Of a stretch of 41,323 nt of DNA, positions 15,594-24,517 are shown piece by piece. Below the pieces are notes generated by a model that made no database searches, was not told the DNA's origin, and saw nothing but the letters and a program-made list of their open reading frames with translations. The position numbers and the translations under genes were made by a program. The DNA is from Telmatospirillum sp. (GTDB taxonomy: Bacteria > Pseudomonadota > Alphaproteobacteria > Rhodospirillales > Magnetospirillaceae). Where the stretch lies: assembly GCA_031291415.1 (NCBI GenBank), contig JARLJB010000409.1, forward strand, positions 1 through 41,323. The letters run 5' to 3'. Position 1 is the stretch's first letter; every line of letters starts with the position of its first letter.

Positions 15594-16802
15594 ATGTCGC
15601 TACCTAAAATAAAAACCGTCCGGGCTTTCTTCATGGGCGGAGCGACCGATGACAAAAAAGGAAAAGGCGGCGGCGATTATCACGACCAGCCCGGCAAGCA
15701 CTGGATCGACGACCACATCGCCACGCCGATGAGCAAATACAAGGACTATGAGCAATCCCGCCAGTCTTTCGGCATCAACGTACTCGGTACGCTGATCGTC
15801 GAGGTCGAAGCCGACAACGGCGTGAAGGGCTTCGCCATCTCGACCGGCGGCGAAATGGGATGCTTCATCGTCGAAAAGCATCTCGTGCGTTTCATCGAAG
15901 GCAAATCCGTCTGCGATATCAAGCTGATCAACGACCAGATGCTCAACGCCACCATGTATTACTCGGGGTCCGGCGGCTTGGTGTTGAACACGATTTCCTG
16001 CGTCGACCTGGCTCTCTGGGATCTTTTCGGAAAAGTCGTCGGCCTGCCGGTCTACCAATTGCTGGGCGGCGCGGTTCGTGACGAGCTGCGCTTCTACGCC
16101 ACCGGCGCGCGGCCGGATCTCGCCAAGGGTCTCGGCTTCATCGGCGGCAAAATGCCCGCTCATTGGGGACCGCACGACGGCGACGAAGGCATCCGCAAGG
16201 ACGCCGCGATGATTGCCGACATGCGCGAAAAATGCGGCCCGGATTTCTGGCTGATGCTCGATTGCTGGATGAGCCAGGACGTCAATTACGCCACCAAGCT
16301 CGCCCATGCCTGTGCGCCTTCCAATCTCAAGTGGATCGAGGAATGCCTGCCGCCGCAGCAGTTCGAGGGCTATGCCGCGCTGAAGCGGAATGTCCCGCCG
16401 GGCATGATGGTCTCGACCGGCGAACACCATGGCACGCTACAGTCGTTCCGCACATTGTCGGAAACCGGCATCGACATCATGCAACCCGATGTCGGCTGGT
16501 GTGGCGGCCTGACGACGCTCGTTGAAATCGCCGCCATCGCCAAGTCGCGCGGCCAAATGGTCGTCCCGCATGGCTCGTCGGTCTATTCGCACCATGCGGT
16601 GATCACCTTCACCAACAGCCCGTTCAGCGAGTTCCTGATGAGCAGCGCCGACAGCGCGACCTTGCGGCCGCAGTTCGATCCGATCCTGCTCAACGAACCC
16701 GTTCCGCAAAACGGCCGGATGCATAAGTCGGTCCTCGACAAGCCGGGATTCGGCGTCGAGTTGAACCCCGCTTGCGACATCAAACGGCCTTACAGCCACT
16801 GA
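15594..16802 (+). CDS. rhmD: L-rhamnonate dehydratase
   Basis: A 402-residue enolase-superfamily dehydratase that turns L-rhamnonate into 2-keto-3-deoxy-L-rhamnonate. Mg2+ ligands are Asp223 (LMLDCWM), Glu249 (WIEEC) and Glu277 (STGEHH), with catalytic His326 in [11 protein letters not shown]; each is offset by three from the numbering of the characterised Salmonella enzyme. The N-terminal [19 protein letters not shown] and the middle [12 protein letters not shown] are RhmD-specific rather than general for the superfamily, and no truncation is seen. The ATG at 15594 has GGAGGAAC a few bases upstream, a strong ribosome binding site. Its neighbours, the aldolase and the MFS transporter, complete an uptake-dehydration-cleavage route. 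Confidence 0.95.
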   Translation: MSLPKIKTVRAFFMGGATDDKKGKGGGDYHDQPGKHWIDDHIATPMSKYKDYEQSRQSFGINVLGTLIVEVEADNGVKGFAISTGGEMGCFIVEKHLVRFIEGKSVCDIKLINDQMLNATMYYSGSGGLVLNTISCVDLALWDLFGKVVGLPVYQLLGGAVRDELRFYATGARPDLAKGLGFIGGKMPAHWGPHDGDEGIRKDAAMIADMREKCGPDFWLMLDCWMSQDVNYATKLAHACAPSNLKWIEECLPPQQFEGYAALKRNVPPGMMVSTGEHHGTLQSFRTLSETGIDIMQPDVGWCGGLTTLVEIAAIAKSRGQMVVPHGSSVYSHHAVITFTNSPFSEFLMSSADSATLRPQFDPILLNEPVPQNGRMHKSVLDKPGFGVELNPACDIKRPYSH

Positions 16803-16813
16803 CTGTGGGTCTC

Positions 16814-16847
16814 CTTTCCCGGCCGGCATGATGGCTGGCCGGGAAAG
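16814..16847 (+). other. Intra-operon hairpin between rhmD and the MFS gene
   Basis: A perfect 11-bp stem, CTTTCCCGGCC (16814-16824) with GGCCGGGAAAG (16837-16847), has a 12-nt loop and is followed by A-rich sequence rather than a T-run. It is probably an mRNA-stabilising or attenuating element that sets the ratio of dehydratase to transporter. Confidence 0.6.
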
Positions 16848-16906
16848 GGGCTAAACAAAAACAAGAAAAATAGCGCCTTCACAATTCACTCCGGGAGGGT
16901 GAGTTC

Positions 16907-18196
16907 ATGAATACTGTCTTAGAACAGGCCGTCGTAAAAACGCGATGGCGCCTGGTACCGTTCATGTTGTCTCTTTATATTCTTGCGTTCCTCGATCGTG
17001 CGAATATTGGGTTTGCCAAACAGGCCTATCAACTCGATACAGGCCTCTCCAATGAGGCTTTTGCCTTTGGTGCCGGTATCTTTTTCGCAGCCTATGCGTT
17101 TCTCGGTGCCCCCGCCAATTTGTTGATGAAGCAGTTCGGCGCCAAACGGTGGATCGGCTGTACGACGCTGGTCTGGGGTATCCTCTCCGCCTCGATGTCC
17201 TATGCCGACAGCGAATGGAAATTTTTGGCCATCCGCACGGCCCTCGGTGCTGCCGAAGCCGGCTTCTTCCCGGGGATGATTTATCTCACGTCGCAATGGT
17301 TCCCGCAGCGTTACCGGGCCGGCGTCATGGGGCTTTTCTATATGGGTGCGCCACTGGCCCTGACCCTTGGATCACCACTGTCCGGTGCCCTTCTCGAGAT
17401 GCACGGATTCGCCGGCCGCCCCGGTTGGTATTGGATGTTCATGGTCGAAGGGCTTCTGGCCGTAATGGCCGGTTTCTGGACATTTTGCTATCTCGACGAT
17501 CAACCGTCGGAAGCGCGTTTTCTCACGCAAGAAGAACGAGGAAGCCTGCTGGCGGAACTCGCCGGAGAGGAACGAACCAAGGAAACCTCGCGGATATCCG
17601 AAGCCATGCGTGATTTTCGCGTCTGGCATCTGGCCATCATCTATATGATCATCCAGATCAGCGTCTATGGCCTGATCTTCTTCCTGCCCACCCAGGTCGC
17701 GGCACTTCTCGGCACAACCGTCGGATTTACCGCCTCCCTCGTCACCGCCATTCCCTGGATCGCGGCGTTGGCGGGCACCTACTATATTCCGCGCTATTCC
17801 GACCGGACCGGCGAAAGACGAAACATTGCCGCCGTCACCTTGCTGGTCTCGGGCATCGGCATCGGAGTTTCCGCCGTTGCCGGTCCGGTCGTGGCAATCG
17901 GCGCCCTGTGCGCCGCGGCAGCCGGCTTCATCGCCGTGCAACCGGTATTCTGGACCATGCCGACCGGTATCTTGTCCGGCCGGGCGCTTGCGGCCGGCAT
18001 CGGCTTTGTCAATATGTTCGGCGCGATCGGTGGTTTTCTCGCGCCAATCATCCGGGTCAAAGCGGAATCCTATTTCGCCAATCAGGTGGCCGGATTGCTG
18101 ACCCTGGCCATCATCGCGATTGTCGGTTCCGCCGTTATCATGATGTTAAAGCGCGTTAGGGCCCTTCCCGCTCCCGAGACCGCCGCGGCGGAATAG
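16907..18196 (+). CDS. MFS transporter, anion:cation symporter family (probable L-rhamnonate permease)
   Basis: A 429-residue major facilitator with about 12 hydrophobic segments. The first helix region reads LSLYILAFLDRANIGFAKQAY, the signature of the anion:cation symporter (ACS) subfamily that imports sugar acids, tartrate and similar compounds; RTALGAAEAGFFPGMIYLTSQWFP follows in helix 4-5. In enterobacteria the RhmT permease of this subfamily is encoded beside rhmD, so L-rhamnonate is the likely substrate here. The ATG at 16907 is preceded by GGGAGGGTGAG. A strong terminator follows at 18214, so this is the last gene of the rhamnonate operon. Confidence 0.88.
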   Translation: MNTVLEQAVVKTRWRLVPFMLSLYILAFLDRANIGFAKQAYQLDTGLSNEAFAFGAGIFFAAYAFLGAPANLLMKQFGAKRWIGCTTLVWGILSASMSYADSEWKFLAIRTALGAAEAGFFPGMIYLTSQWFPQRYRAGVMGLFYMGAPLALTLGSPLSGALLEMHGFAGRPGWYWMFMVEGLLAVMAGFWTFCYLDDQPSEARFLTQEERGSLLAELAGEERTKETSRISEAMRDFRVWHLAIIYMIIQISVYGLIFFLPTQVAALLGTTVGFTASLVTAIPWIAALAGTYYIPRYSDRTGERRNIAAVTLLVSGIGIGVSAVAGPVVAIGALCAAAAGFIAVQPVFWTMPTGILSGRALAAGIGFVNMFGAIGGFLAPIIRVKAESYFANQVAGLLTLAIIAIVGSAVIMMLKRVRALPAPETAAAE

Positions 18197-18213
18197 GAAG
18201 GCAGACATCAAGG

Positions 18214-18249
18214 CCCCGGCGACCGGGTTTCGGTCTCCGGGGTTTTTTT
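18214..18249 (+). terminator. Rho-independent terminator of the rhamnonate operon
   Basis: CCCCGG(cg)ACC pairs with GGT(ct)CCGGGG around a short loop and is followed by seven T residues (18243-18249). It lies 17 bases after the transporter stop codon. Confidence 0.85.
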
Positions 18250-18347
18250 ATCCGGCTCCAGGACCTCTGTTGCAAGTTGTCGCCAGGATCCACACAATAA
18301 TAACGGGACTTATCCCGATTGTTCCGCTGCCATCAAGATTTTGACGA

Positions 18348-18476
18348 ACCACCAAGGCACCAAGAACACCAAGAAGTATGAAATACGTTCACCACGGAGG
18401 CACGGAGAACACAGAGGAGATGTCTATTGCGCTTCGCGCATTTCAATAATCTTGGTGCTCTTGATGCCTTGGTGGT
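18348..18476. repeat. 129-bp inverted-repeat element (MITE- or REP-like)
   Basis: The 26-bp arms 18348-18373 (starting ACCACCAAGGCACC) and 18451-18476 (ending CCTTGGTGGT) are complementary with two mismatches. The interior includes a GAGGCACGGAG motif and a small palindrome near 18428-18442. It sits between the convergent transporter and IclR genes. Repeats built on ACCAAGGCACCAAG occur between genes in many unrelated bacteria; their function is unclear. Confidence 0.65.
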
Positions 18477-18484
18477 TTTAATCT

Positions 18485-19285
18485 TTAATGGCGCCCCAGC
18501 GCATGCGAGATTTCATCGGCAACGGCACAAACCCGCTTGGCAAGATCGGGGAAATCATCCGGGCCGATCTGCAGAACGGTGCCGACGGCGCTGATCGCCG
18601 CGACGGCATTGCCGCTACGATCGAAGACCGGGGCCGCGACACAGCGGATGTTGGCAAGGTCTTCTTCGTCGTCCACCGCCCACCCACGGGCCCGGACCTC
18701 GCGAAGATGCTCCCGCACCGCATCGGCGTCAGGCAGCGACTTTGGCGTTTTGCGAATCCACTCGATGTCGGCCAACAGTCTCTCCCGCTCCGCATCGGGC
18801 TGCCACGCCAGCAAAACCTTGCCGAGCGACGATCGGTAGAGCGACAGGCGTTTGCCGACCCAACTGTTGATTCTGATGTCCTGATCGGCCTCGACTTTCG
18901 CGAGATAGATGGCTTCGTGTCCTTCAAGGACACCGAGATGGCAGGTCATTCCGACCTCGCGCGCCAGTCCCTTCAGGAAGGGCGCCGCCTCCTGCTCAAT
19001 CGAGCGTTGGCTGGCCGCGATAGCGCCCAGTTCACTCAGCTTCAGCCCCAGGACGTAACCGCCCTCCGGTCCATCTTGCAAGGCGCCAAGACAACAAAGC
19101 GCACCGATCAACTGATGCGCGCTGCTTTTTGGCAAATCGAGCGTTTTCCGGATGGCGGTGAAACTTATTCCCGCCTCTCGGGACACCAGGTCCAAAACGG
19201 AAAAGGCCTTGTAGAGGGCGGGCACCGCCGGCCGGTTGGCTGTGGCGGCCGCCTCATTTGGCGCCGATGTCGGATGCTCGTTCAT
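18485..19285 (-). CDS. IclR-family transcriptional regulator
   Basis: A 266-residue regulator. Residues about 22-85 form the winged helix-turn-helix (VPALYKAFSVLDLV, ISFTAIRKTLDLPKSSAHQLIGAL), and the rest is the IclR effector-binding domain (SLYRSSLGKVLLAWQ, RGWAVDDEEDLANIRCVAAPVFD, AAISAVG). IclR regulators bind small carboxylic acids and usually control a nearby catabolic operon. Here the gene is convergent with the rhamnonate operon, whose promoter carries tandem palindromes (14546-14582), making that operon the likely target with a rhamnonate-related effector. It lies downstream of the Dcu transporter on the same strand, so that gene is an alternative target. Confidence 0.93.
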   Translation of the reverse strand: MNEHPTSAPNEAAATANRPAVPALYKAFSVLDLVSREAGISFTAIRKTLDLPKSSAHQLIGALCCLGALQDGPEGGYVLGLKLSELGAIAASQRSIEQEAAPFLKGLAREVGMTCHLGVLEGHEAIYLAKVEADQDIRINSWVGKRLSLYRSSLGKVLLAWQPDAERERLLADIEWIRKTPKSLPDADAVREHLREVRARGWAVDDEEDLANIRCVAAPVFDRSGNAVAAISAVGTVLQIGPDDFPDLAKRVCAVADEISHALGRH

Positions 19286-19335
19286 GCGCCACGAATTTAC
19301 GTTGAAACGCGCCGAATAACGAGTAAAAAGCAGAA

Positions 19336-19374
19336 CTTAGAGCGTGATGCGTCAAATCCGCATCACGCTCTAAG
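19336..19374. repeat. Perfect 16-bp inverted repeat upstream of iclR
   Basis: CTTAGAGCGTGATGCG (19336-19351) and CGCATCACGCTCTAAG (19359-19374) are exact complements around a 7-nt spacer. The AGAGCGTGATGCG core resembles an intergenic repeat seen in many alphaproteobacteria. Without a T-run on either strand, it is more likely a repeat element or operator than a simple terminator. Confidence 0.7.
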
Positions 19375-19467
19375 CTATAGTCATGTCCCTCGTCCCTGTG
19401 CGTGCATCGGCACGCTAAAGCTCAGAGCCTGCGCGCGATAAAAAGGGCGCGCAGCCCCTTCGTTTTG

Positions 19468-20793
19468 TCAGAAGAACAGCACCGACAGCCCGTAAGCGAC
19501 CACGGTGGAAACCGAGACGCCGATCAGGCCGGGGATCATGAAGCTGTGGTTCAGCAAATACGAGCCGATATGCGTCGAGCCGGTGCGGTCCATGCCGATG
19601 GACGCCAGGTCCGACGGATAGAAGCAGAAGAAGAAGTAGGCGTAGCACGAGGGAATCACGGCCAGCATCTGGTGCGTCGACAGGCCAAGCGTATAGCCGA
19701 AGGGCAACATGATCACCAGCACGGCCGCCTGACTTTTCACGAAGGCGGAGACAGCGAACATCGCCAGTGCGAAGGTCCACGGCGCGTATTGCACCATCTC
19801 CTTGATGTTGCGGATCAGGAAGTCTTGGTTGCCGCTGACGAAGCAGTCGCTCATCCAGGCGATGCCGAAGATGGCGATCACCGCGGTCATACCCGCGGAG
19901 AACACGCTGGAGTGGCCGACATCCGCCGACTTCACATTGCAGGTGAAAAGGATGAAGGCGCCGGCGCTCATCATGATGATCTGCACCACGGTGGTGAGCG
20001 GCAGCATCTTGCCGTTGTAGTGCGGCAGCAGATCGGGGAAAAGTGCGAAGATCACCACCACCAGGATGCCGCCGAAGAACATGCCCACCGAAAGTCCCGC
20101 CGTCTTTGGCAGCTCCTTGCCCAATGTGGTGACGTCCTGTTCCAGCGAGGCGCGGAAGGCGGGGTCTTTCAGACGTTCCTGGAACTCGGGATCCTTGTCG
20201 AGATCCTTGCCGCGATTCATGCTCCACAGCGCCGCCACCAGCACGCCGACGATGCCCGCGGGAATGGTAATCCGCAGGATGTCGATCAGGGTCGCGGGGT
20301 CATTGTTCTTGGCCGAAAGCGCCATGAAGCTCGTGACCGCCGCCGCCACCGGCGAGGCGGTGATGCCCATCTGCGAGGCCACCGAAGAGACGCCCATCGG
20401 CCGTTCCGGGCGGATCTTCGTCTTCAGCGCCACGTCGGCGATCACCGGCAGCAGCGAATAGACCGCGTGCCCGGTACCGACGCACATGGTCAGGAAAAAC
20501 GTGCAAAGCGGGGCGAGAATGGTGACCCGTTTCGGATGCGCGCGCAGCAGGCGTTCGGTGCGCTGCACCATCCAGTCGAGCCCACCGGCCACCTGCAGCG
20601 TGGCCGAGGCGGTGACCACCGCCAGGATGATCAGCATGACGTCGATCGGCGGACTGGCGGGAGGATTGTGGAAGCCGATGGTCAAAACAGTGACCCCGAA
20701 ACCTCCCAGCAACCCCAGGGCTATGCTTCCACGGCGAATACCGATGAGGATTGCCCCAAGTACAAGGGCAAATTCCAGCCAAAAAATTAGCAT
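19468..20793 (-). CDS. DcuA/DcuB-family anaerobic C4-dicarboxylate transporter
   Basis: A 441-residue inner-membrane transporter with 10-12 hydrophobic segments, closely similar to E. coli DcuB. Matching blocks include GSIALGLLGGFGVTVL, SPPIDVMLIILAVVTASATLQ, CVGTGHAVYSLLP, KIRPERPMGVSSVASQMGI, GKDLDKDPEF and YPSDLASIGMDRTGSTHIG. The family exchanges fumarate, malate or aspartate for succinate during anaerobic growth. The ATG at 20791-20793 is chosen because GGAAAGG lies upstream; a GTG at 20818-20820 is a longer alternative. Beside a methylmalonyl-CoA decarboxylase operon, succinate handling is a consistent theme, although the two are on opposite strands. Confidence 0.9.
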   Translation of the reverse strand: MLIFWLEFALVLGAILIGIRRGSIALGLLGGFGVTVLTIGFHNPPASPPIDVMLIILAVVTASATLQVAGGLDWMVQRTERLLRAHPKRVTILAPLCTFFLTMCVGTGHAVYSLLPVIADVALKTKIRPERPMGVSSVASQMGITASPVAAAVTSFMALSAKNNDPATLIDILRITIPAGIVGVLVAALWSMNRGKDLDKDPEFQERLKDPAFRASLEQDVTTLGKELPKTAGLSVGMFFGGILVVVIFALFPDLLPHYNGKMLPLTTVVQIIMMSAGAFILFTCNVKSADVGHSSVFSAGMTAVIAIFGIAWMSDCFVSGNQDFLIRNIKEMVQYAPWTFALAMFAVSAFVKSQAAVLVIMLPFGYTLGLSTHQMLAVIPSCYAYFFFCFYPSDLASIGMDRTGSTHIGSYLLNHSFMIPGLIGVSVSTVVAYGLSVLFF

Positions 20794-21221
20794 AATGTCT
20801 GCCTTTCCAGTCTGACCCACCGTTTGGATGAGCCTTTTATACCCTCAAAAACCATATAATTACTTATGGGTTAATCGTCTGACTTTATCGCATACCCGAT
20901 CTGCCCTGCTAAAGGCAATCAGCTGGCCGCAGTCACTGAAATCCCCCATAACCATTTTTATCATATGGATATTAAAGAGTGTATCTATCGTTTCTTTCGG
21001 ACACCCTTCAGCGTTCAATTTCTTTCATATCATAAAATTGTCCGGCCGACGGGCTGGATAGCTTTTCATTTCCGTCATCGGCACGACCGCGCACGTGCAG
21101 AGCGGCGCGCCATCGTGTAGGATTTCCGCGCGCTTGAGCTGGACGACGGATCCTTGCCCAAGACCAAGGTGATTGTCAGACGGCCGAGACAGCGGAAATG
21201 AAGGCGGAAGGAGGCCTGATC
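20794..21221. other. A/T-rich divergent region, dcu / DJ-1 gene
   Basis: No gene is supported here. Positions about 20840-21075 are much richer in A and T than the rest of the window and contain TATAAA (20836-20841, minus strand), a plausible -10 for the dcu gene. No exact FNR box (TTGAT-N4-ATCAA) was seen. The right end, 21180-21221, is the leader of the DJ-1 gene. Confidence 0.45.
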
Positions 21222-21806
21222 ATGGGTGGAAAGCGCATTCTGATGGTGGTCGGTGATTTTGCCGAAGACTACGAGACGATGGTTCCGTTCCAGGCCCTGA
21301 AGATGGTCGGCCACCATGTTGACGCCGTCTGTCCGGGGAAAAACGCCGGCCAGACGATCCGGACAGCGATTCACGATTTCGAAGGCGACCAGACCTACAC
21401 CGAAAAACCGGGCCACAACTTTGCACTGACCGCCGATTTCGCGGCAATCGACCCCGCCAGCTACGACGCCTTGCTGATTCCCGGCGGACGGGCGCCCGAG
21501 TATTTGCGCCTCGACGAGAAGGTTCTGGCTATTGTTCGCCATTTCGCCAACGCGAAAAAACCGATCGCCGCCGTTTGCCATGGACCGCAATTGTTGGCGG
21601 CAGCCGGCGTTCTGACAGGCAAAAAAGTGTCCGCCTATCCCGCTTGCGCCCCGGAAGTGGCGTTGGCAGGCGGCCAATATGCTGAAATCGCCATCGATGC
21701 TGCGGTTACTGACGGAAACCTGGTCACCGCGCCGGCCTGGCCGGCGCATCCGGCCTGGCTGGCGCAATTCTTGGCGGTTTTGGGAACGAAGATCGTTCAT
21801 TCCTGA
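21222..21806 (+). CDS. DJ-1/PfpI-family protein
   Basis: A 194-residue class I glutamine amidotransferase-like protein. The nucleophile elbow [10 protein letters not shown] has Cys119 followed by His120, and Glu15 in GDFAEDYE is the usual partner residue. [11 protein letters not shown] (about 86-96) is typical of PfpI-type members, which have been described as proteases, deglycases or stress hydratases. The ATG at 21222 is preferred over one at 21198 because GGAGG lies eight bases before it. The substrate is unknown. It is monocistronic by appearance, with 284 bp to the next gene. Confidence 0.88.
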   Translation: MGGKRILMVVGDFAEDYETMVPFQALKMVGHHVDAVCPGKNAGQTIRTAIHDFEGDQTYTEKPGHNFALTADFAAIDPASYDALLIPGGRAPEYLRLDEKVLAIVRHFANAKKPIAAVCHGPQLLAAAGVLTGKKVSAYPACAPEVALAGGQYAEIAIDAAVTDGNLVTAPAWPAHPAWLAQFLAVLGTKIVHS

Positions 21807-22090
21807 AGATCGCCGACTTCGGGGAAATGTTTCAACCACGGCGGACGCAAGGGGGGCGCCCGCCGTCATCGTACTGCCGGAATGATTCCGGGGAAGCCGC
21901 AAAGTTTCCCTAGGCGCTCAATATTTGCCCCGCTCCGGCAAGGTGTCATTGGCATTTGCATCGTTGTAAGGGAAATGAAAGCTTAAGAAGCCTGACTCTG
22001 GCCGCAAGATATGGCAAGATAGAAGCGCTTGATAAGCTTCTGGCAGAAAGAACCAGGAGCGCTCGCTTTTCATCGGGGACGGCCGAAGTC

Positions 22091-23644
22091 ATGACGATCT
22101 CTGCAACATTGCTCGAAGAACTGGAAAATCGTCGCGCCAAGACCATGGCGGGTGGCGGTGAAGACAAAATCAAGGCTCGCCACAAGAAGGGGCTACTCAG
22201 CGCCCGCGAGCGCTTGGCCCTGCTTTTCCAAGAGGGCACATTCCAAGAGATAGGCACCCATGCGCAACATTCCGCCCGACAGTTCGGCATGGAAAAAAAG
22301 ACGCTGCCGGGCGACGGTGTCGTCGTCGGTACCGGCTATGTCGATGGCCGCGTTGTTGCGGCATTCGGTCAGGATTTTACCGTCGCGGCCGGGTCACTCG
22401 GTAAAATGCATGCGATGAAGATCGTCAAGGCGATGGAAACCGCCTCGCGTCTCGGAGTGCCGCTGGTTGCCTTCAAGGATTCGGGCGGCGCCCGCATCCA
22501 GGAAGGGGTGGATGCCCTCTCGGGCTACGGCCATGTGTTCTACAACAATGTCCTGTTGTCCGGTGTGGTTCCGCAGATCGCCGTGGTCTGCGGCCCCTGC
22601 GCCGGCGGGGCCGCCTATTCGCCGGCCCTGATGGACTTCATCATCATGACCAAGAACAATGCCTATATGTTCATCACCGGCCCCGATGTCATCAAGGCGG
22701 TGACCGGCAAGGCGGTGACCATGGACCAGGTCGGCAGTACCGATATGCACGCGTCGGTCAGCGGCAATGTTCATTTCATCGCCGAGGATGACACCCACGC
22801 CGTCGCTTTGGTCCACCGCCTGCTCAGCTATCTGCCGGCCAACAATTCGGAAGAGCCGCCGCATCGGCTCACCGCCGATATCAACATGACCGAGGACCCG
22901 GTCATGTGCGAGCTGATCCCTGACGATTCGTCCAAGCCGATGGATGTCTACAAGATCATCGAGCGTCTCGTCGATCCGGACGAATTTCTCGAAGTCCATG
23001 CGAGCTTTGCGGCCAATCTGGTCGTCGGATTCGGCCGCATCGAAGGCATGGTGGTCGGCATTATCGCCAATCAACCGATGGTGAAAGCCGGCGCGCTCGA
23101 TCTTGATGCGGCGGACAAGGGCGCCCGTTTCATCCGCTTCTGCAACGCCTTCAACATTCCCGTCGTGACGCTGGTCGACGTTCCCGGATTTTTGCCCGGC
23201 ATCGAGCAGGAACGCGGCGGCATTATCCGGCATGGGGCCAAGATGCTGTTCGCCTACGCCTCCTGCACGGTCCCAAAGATCACAGTCATCCTTCGCAAGG
23301 CTTACGGCGGATCCTATCTCGCCATGTGCAGCCAGGAACTGGGCGCCGATTTCGTTTATGCGTGGCCGACAGCGGAAATTGCCGTGATGGGCGCCGAAGG
23401 CGCGATCAACATCCTTTACGGAAAGGAACTGGCCGCCGCCCCGGACCGAGCTGCCAAAACCCGCGAGTTGGCGGCAGCCTATCGGGCCGAATTCGCCTCG
23501 CCCTATTTGTCGGCCAGCAATGGCTATATCACCGACGTCATCAATCCCGCAGCCACCCGCTCGATGGTTGCCCTGGCGCTCCGCAAGTCGCTGTCGAAAC
23601 GCGAAATGCGGCCTCCGAAAAAACACGGAAACATCCCGCTGTGA
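22091..23644 (+). CDS. mmdA: Methylmalonyl-CoA decarboxylase alpha subunit (biotin-dependent carboxyltransferase)
   Basis: A 517-residue carboxyltransferase of the PCC-beta/MmdA type. Acyl-CoA and carboxybiotin binding blocks are clear: LLSARERLALLFQEGTF near the N-terminus, FKDSGGARIQEGV, CGPCAGGAAYSPAL, TGPDVIKAVTGK, DVPGFLPGIEQE and KAYGGSYLAMCS. The enzyme moves the carboxyl group of methylmalonyl-CoA to biotin on the carrier subunit. The downstream membrane pump gene makes this a decarboxylase rather than propionyl-CoA carboxylase; the substrate could also be malonyl- or glutaconyl-CoA, but the length suits MmdA. The start at 22091 gives the family N-terminus (MTISATLLEELENRR); a longer frame to 21956 is less likely. 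Confidence 0.88.
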   Translation: MTISATLLEELENRRAKTMAGGGEDKIKARHKKGLLSARERLALLFQEGTFQEIGTHAQHSARQFGMEKKTLPGDGVVVGTGYVDGRVVAAFGQDFTVAAGSLGKMHAMKIVKAMETASRLGVPLVAFKDSGGARIQEGVDALSGYGHVFYNNVLLSGVVPQIAVVCGPCAGGAAYSPALMDFIIMTKNNAYMFITGPDVIKAVTGKAVTMDQVGSTDMHASVSGNVHFIAEDDTHAVALVHRLLSYLPANNSEEPPHRLTADINMTEDPVMCELIPDDSSKPMDVYKIIERLVDPDEFLEVHASFAANLVVGFGRIEGMVVGIIANQPMVKAGALDLDAADKGARFIRFCNAFNIPVVTLVDVPGFLPGIEQERGGIIRHGAKMLFAYASCTVPKITVILRKAYGGSYLAMCSQELGADFVYAWPTAEIAVMGAEGAINILYGKELAAAPDRAAKTRELAAAYRAEFASPYLSASNGYITDVINPAATRSMVALALRKSLSKREMRPPKKHGNIPL

Positions 23645-23672
23645 CCAGGAAGATATCGACGGGAGAGTTTTC

Positions 23673-24020
23673 ATGGACATGACCACGGTAATCAACGGTC
23701 TCGCCGTCATCGGCGCAGGAACCTGTCTCTATTGGGCGGTCCGGTGGTTCAATGCGCTGGTGCGCCACATCCAACCGCCGGACGAGGAAGACGCTCCGTC
23801 CGACGTCGTCAGCGACGATCGCCAACGACAGGTCGCCCATCCGTCCCAGGCAAGCGCCGCAGGACAAATCCCGCCGCAGCATATTGCGGCAATTGCCGCC
23901 GCCGTCGCAGCGATCGTCGGTACGACGTACCGCATCGTCCACATCGATGAGAGCAAAAGCGGAGCCTCGTGGTCGGCCGAAGGCCGCTGGCGGCATCAGA
24001 CATCCCACAACCCACATTGA
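23673..24020 (+). CDS. Decarboxylase delta/OadG-like membrane anchor subunit
   Basis: A 115-residue protein with one N-terminal membrane helix (VINGLAVIGAGTCLYWAVRWF, 6-26), an acidic/Gln-rich linker, and a C-terminal block (HIAAIAAAVAAIVG, then YRIVHIDES) followed by SWSAEGRWRHQTSHN. This layout matches the OadG/MmdD subunits that anchor the soluble carboxyltransferase and biotin carrier to the membrane pump; in those proteins the WxxEGR-type tail contacts the alpha subunit. The ATG at 23673 has GGGAG eight bases upstream. It lies 28 bp after mmdA and 30 bp before the biotin carrier, in one operon. Confidence 0.85.
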   Translation: MDMTTVINGLAVIGAGTCLYWAVRWFNALVRHIQPPDEEDAPSDVVSDDRQRQVAHPSQASAAGQIPPQHIAAIAAAVAAIVGTTYRIVHIDESKSGASWSAEGRWRHQTSHNPH

Positions 24021-24050
24021 AGAAGAAAGCCCGCCCTAAGGAGCTGCCAT

Positions 24051-24437
24051 ATGTCGAGGAAGTTTAAGATCAGCGTGGATGGCCAAAGCTACAACGTCGT
24101 CGTCGACGAGTTGACCGGAGATGGCGTAGAAACGCCTCCCCCCGCGGCCACGGCACACGCCGTCGCGGCGCACGCCGCCGTTGCCGCCCCGCCGCCGGTC
24201 CAGAGCACCGTCTTGGCGGCCGCACCAGGCGATGAGGTGGCGCCGTTGGCGGGCGTCGTCGAATCCATCGAGGTCGCGGTCGGCACAAAAATTCAGGTCG
24301 GCGACCGGATCGCCGTCATCGAGGCGATGAAGATGAAGACGGATGTCTTCGCCAAACACGGCGGGACTGTCACCAGAATCGCCGTCAAAGTGCATGAAGG
24401 CGTGGAAACAGGCCAAGTCCTGCTGTCCGTCGGCTGA
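24051..24437 (+). CDS. mmdC: Biotin carboxyl carrier subunit (gamma)
   Basis: A 128-residue biotin carrier. The N-terminal 20 residues form a short beta segment (FKISVDGQSYNVVVDE), then an Ala/Pro/His-rich flexible hinge (about 28-60), then the biotinyl domain. The biotin-accepting Lys94 lies in IEAMKMKTDV, preceded by LAGVVESIEVAVGTKIQVGD. It shuttles the carboxyl group from the alpha subunit to the membrane beta subunit, where CO2 is released. AAGGAG lies seven bases before the ATG. Confidence 0.95.
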   Translation: MSRKFKISVDGQSYNVVVDELTGDGVETPPPAATAHAVAAHAAVAAPPPVQSTVLAAAPGDEVAPLAGVVESIEVAVGTKIQVGDRIAVIEAMKMKTDVFAKHGGTVTRIAVKVHEGVETGQVLLSVG

Positions 24438-24517
24438 TTGTTCCGGATGACTGTCGGTATATGCCCGAAAACATCGCTTTTGCTTTCGGGCCGAATCCTG
24501 GAAAAGGAGAACCGGGG

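Noticed and set aside
21950-21980. Sigma-54 promoter before the mmd operon (TTGGCATTTGCATCG)
   Set aside because: The GG and GC elements are not separated by the required distance.
22394-23710. A 438-codon open frame antisense to mmdA
   Set aside because: The sense strand encodes a complete carboxyltransferase; the antisense product matches nothing.
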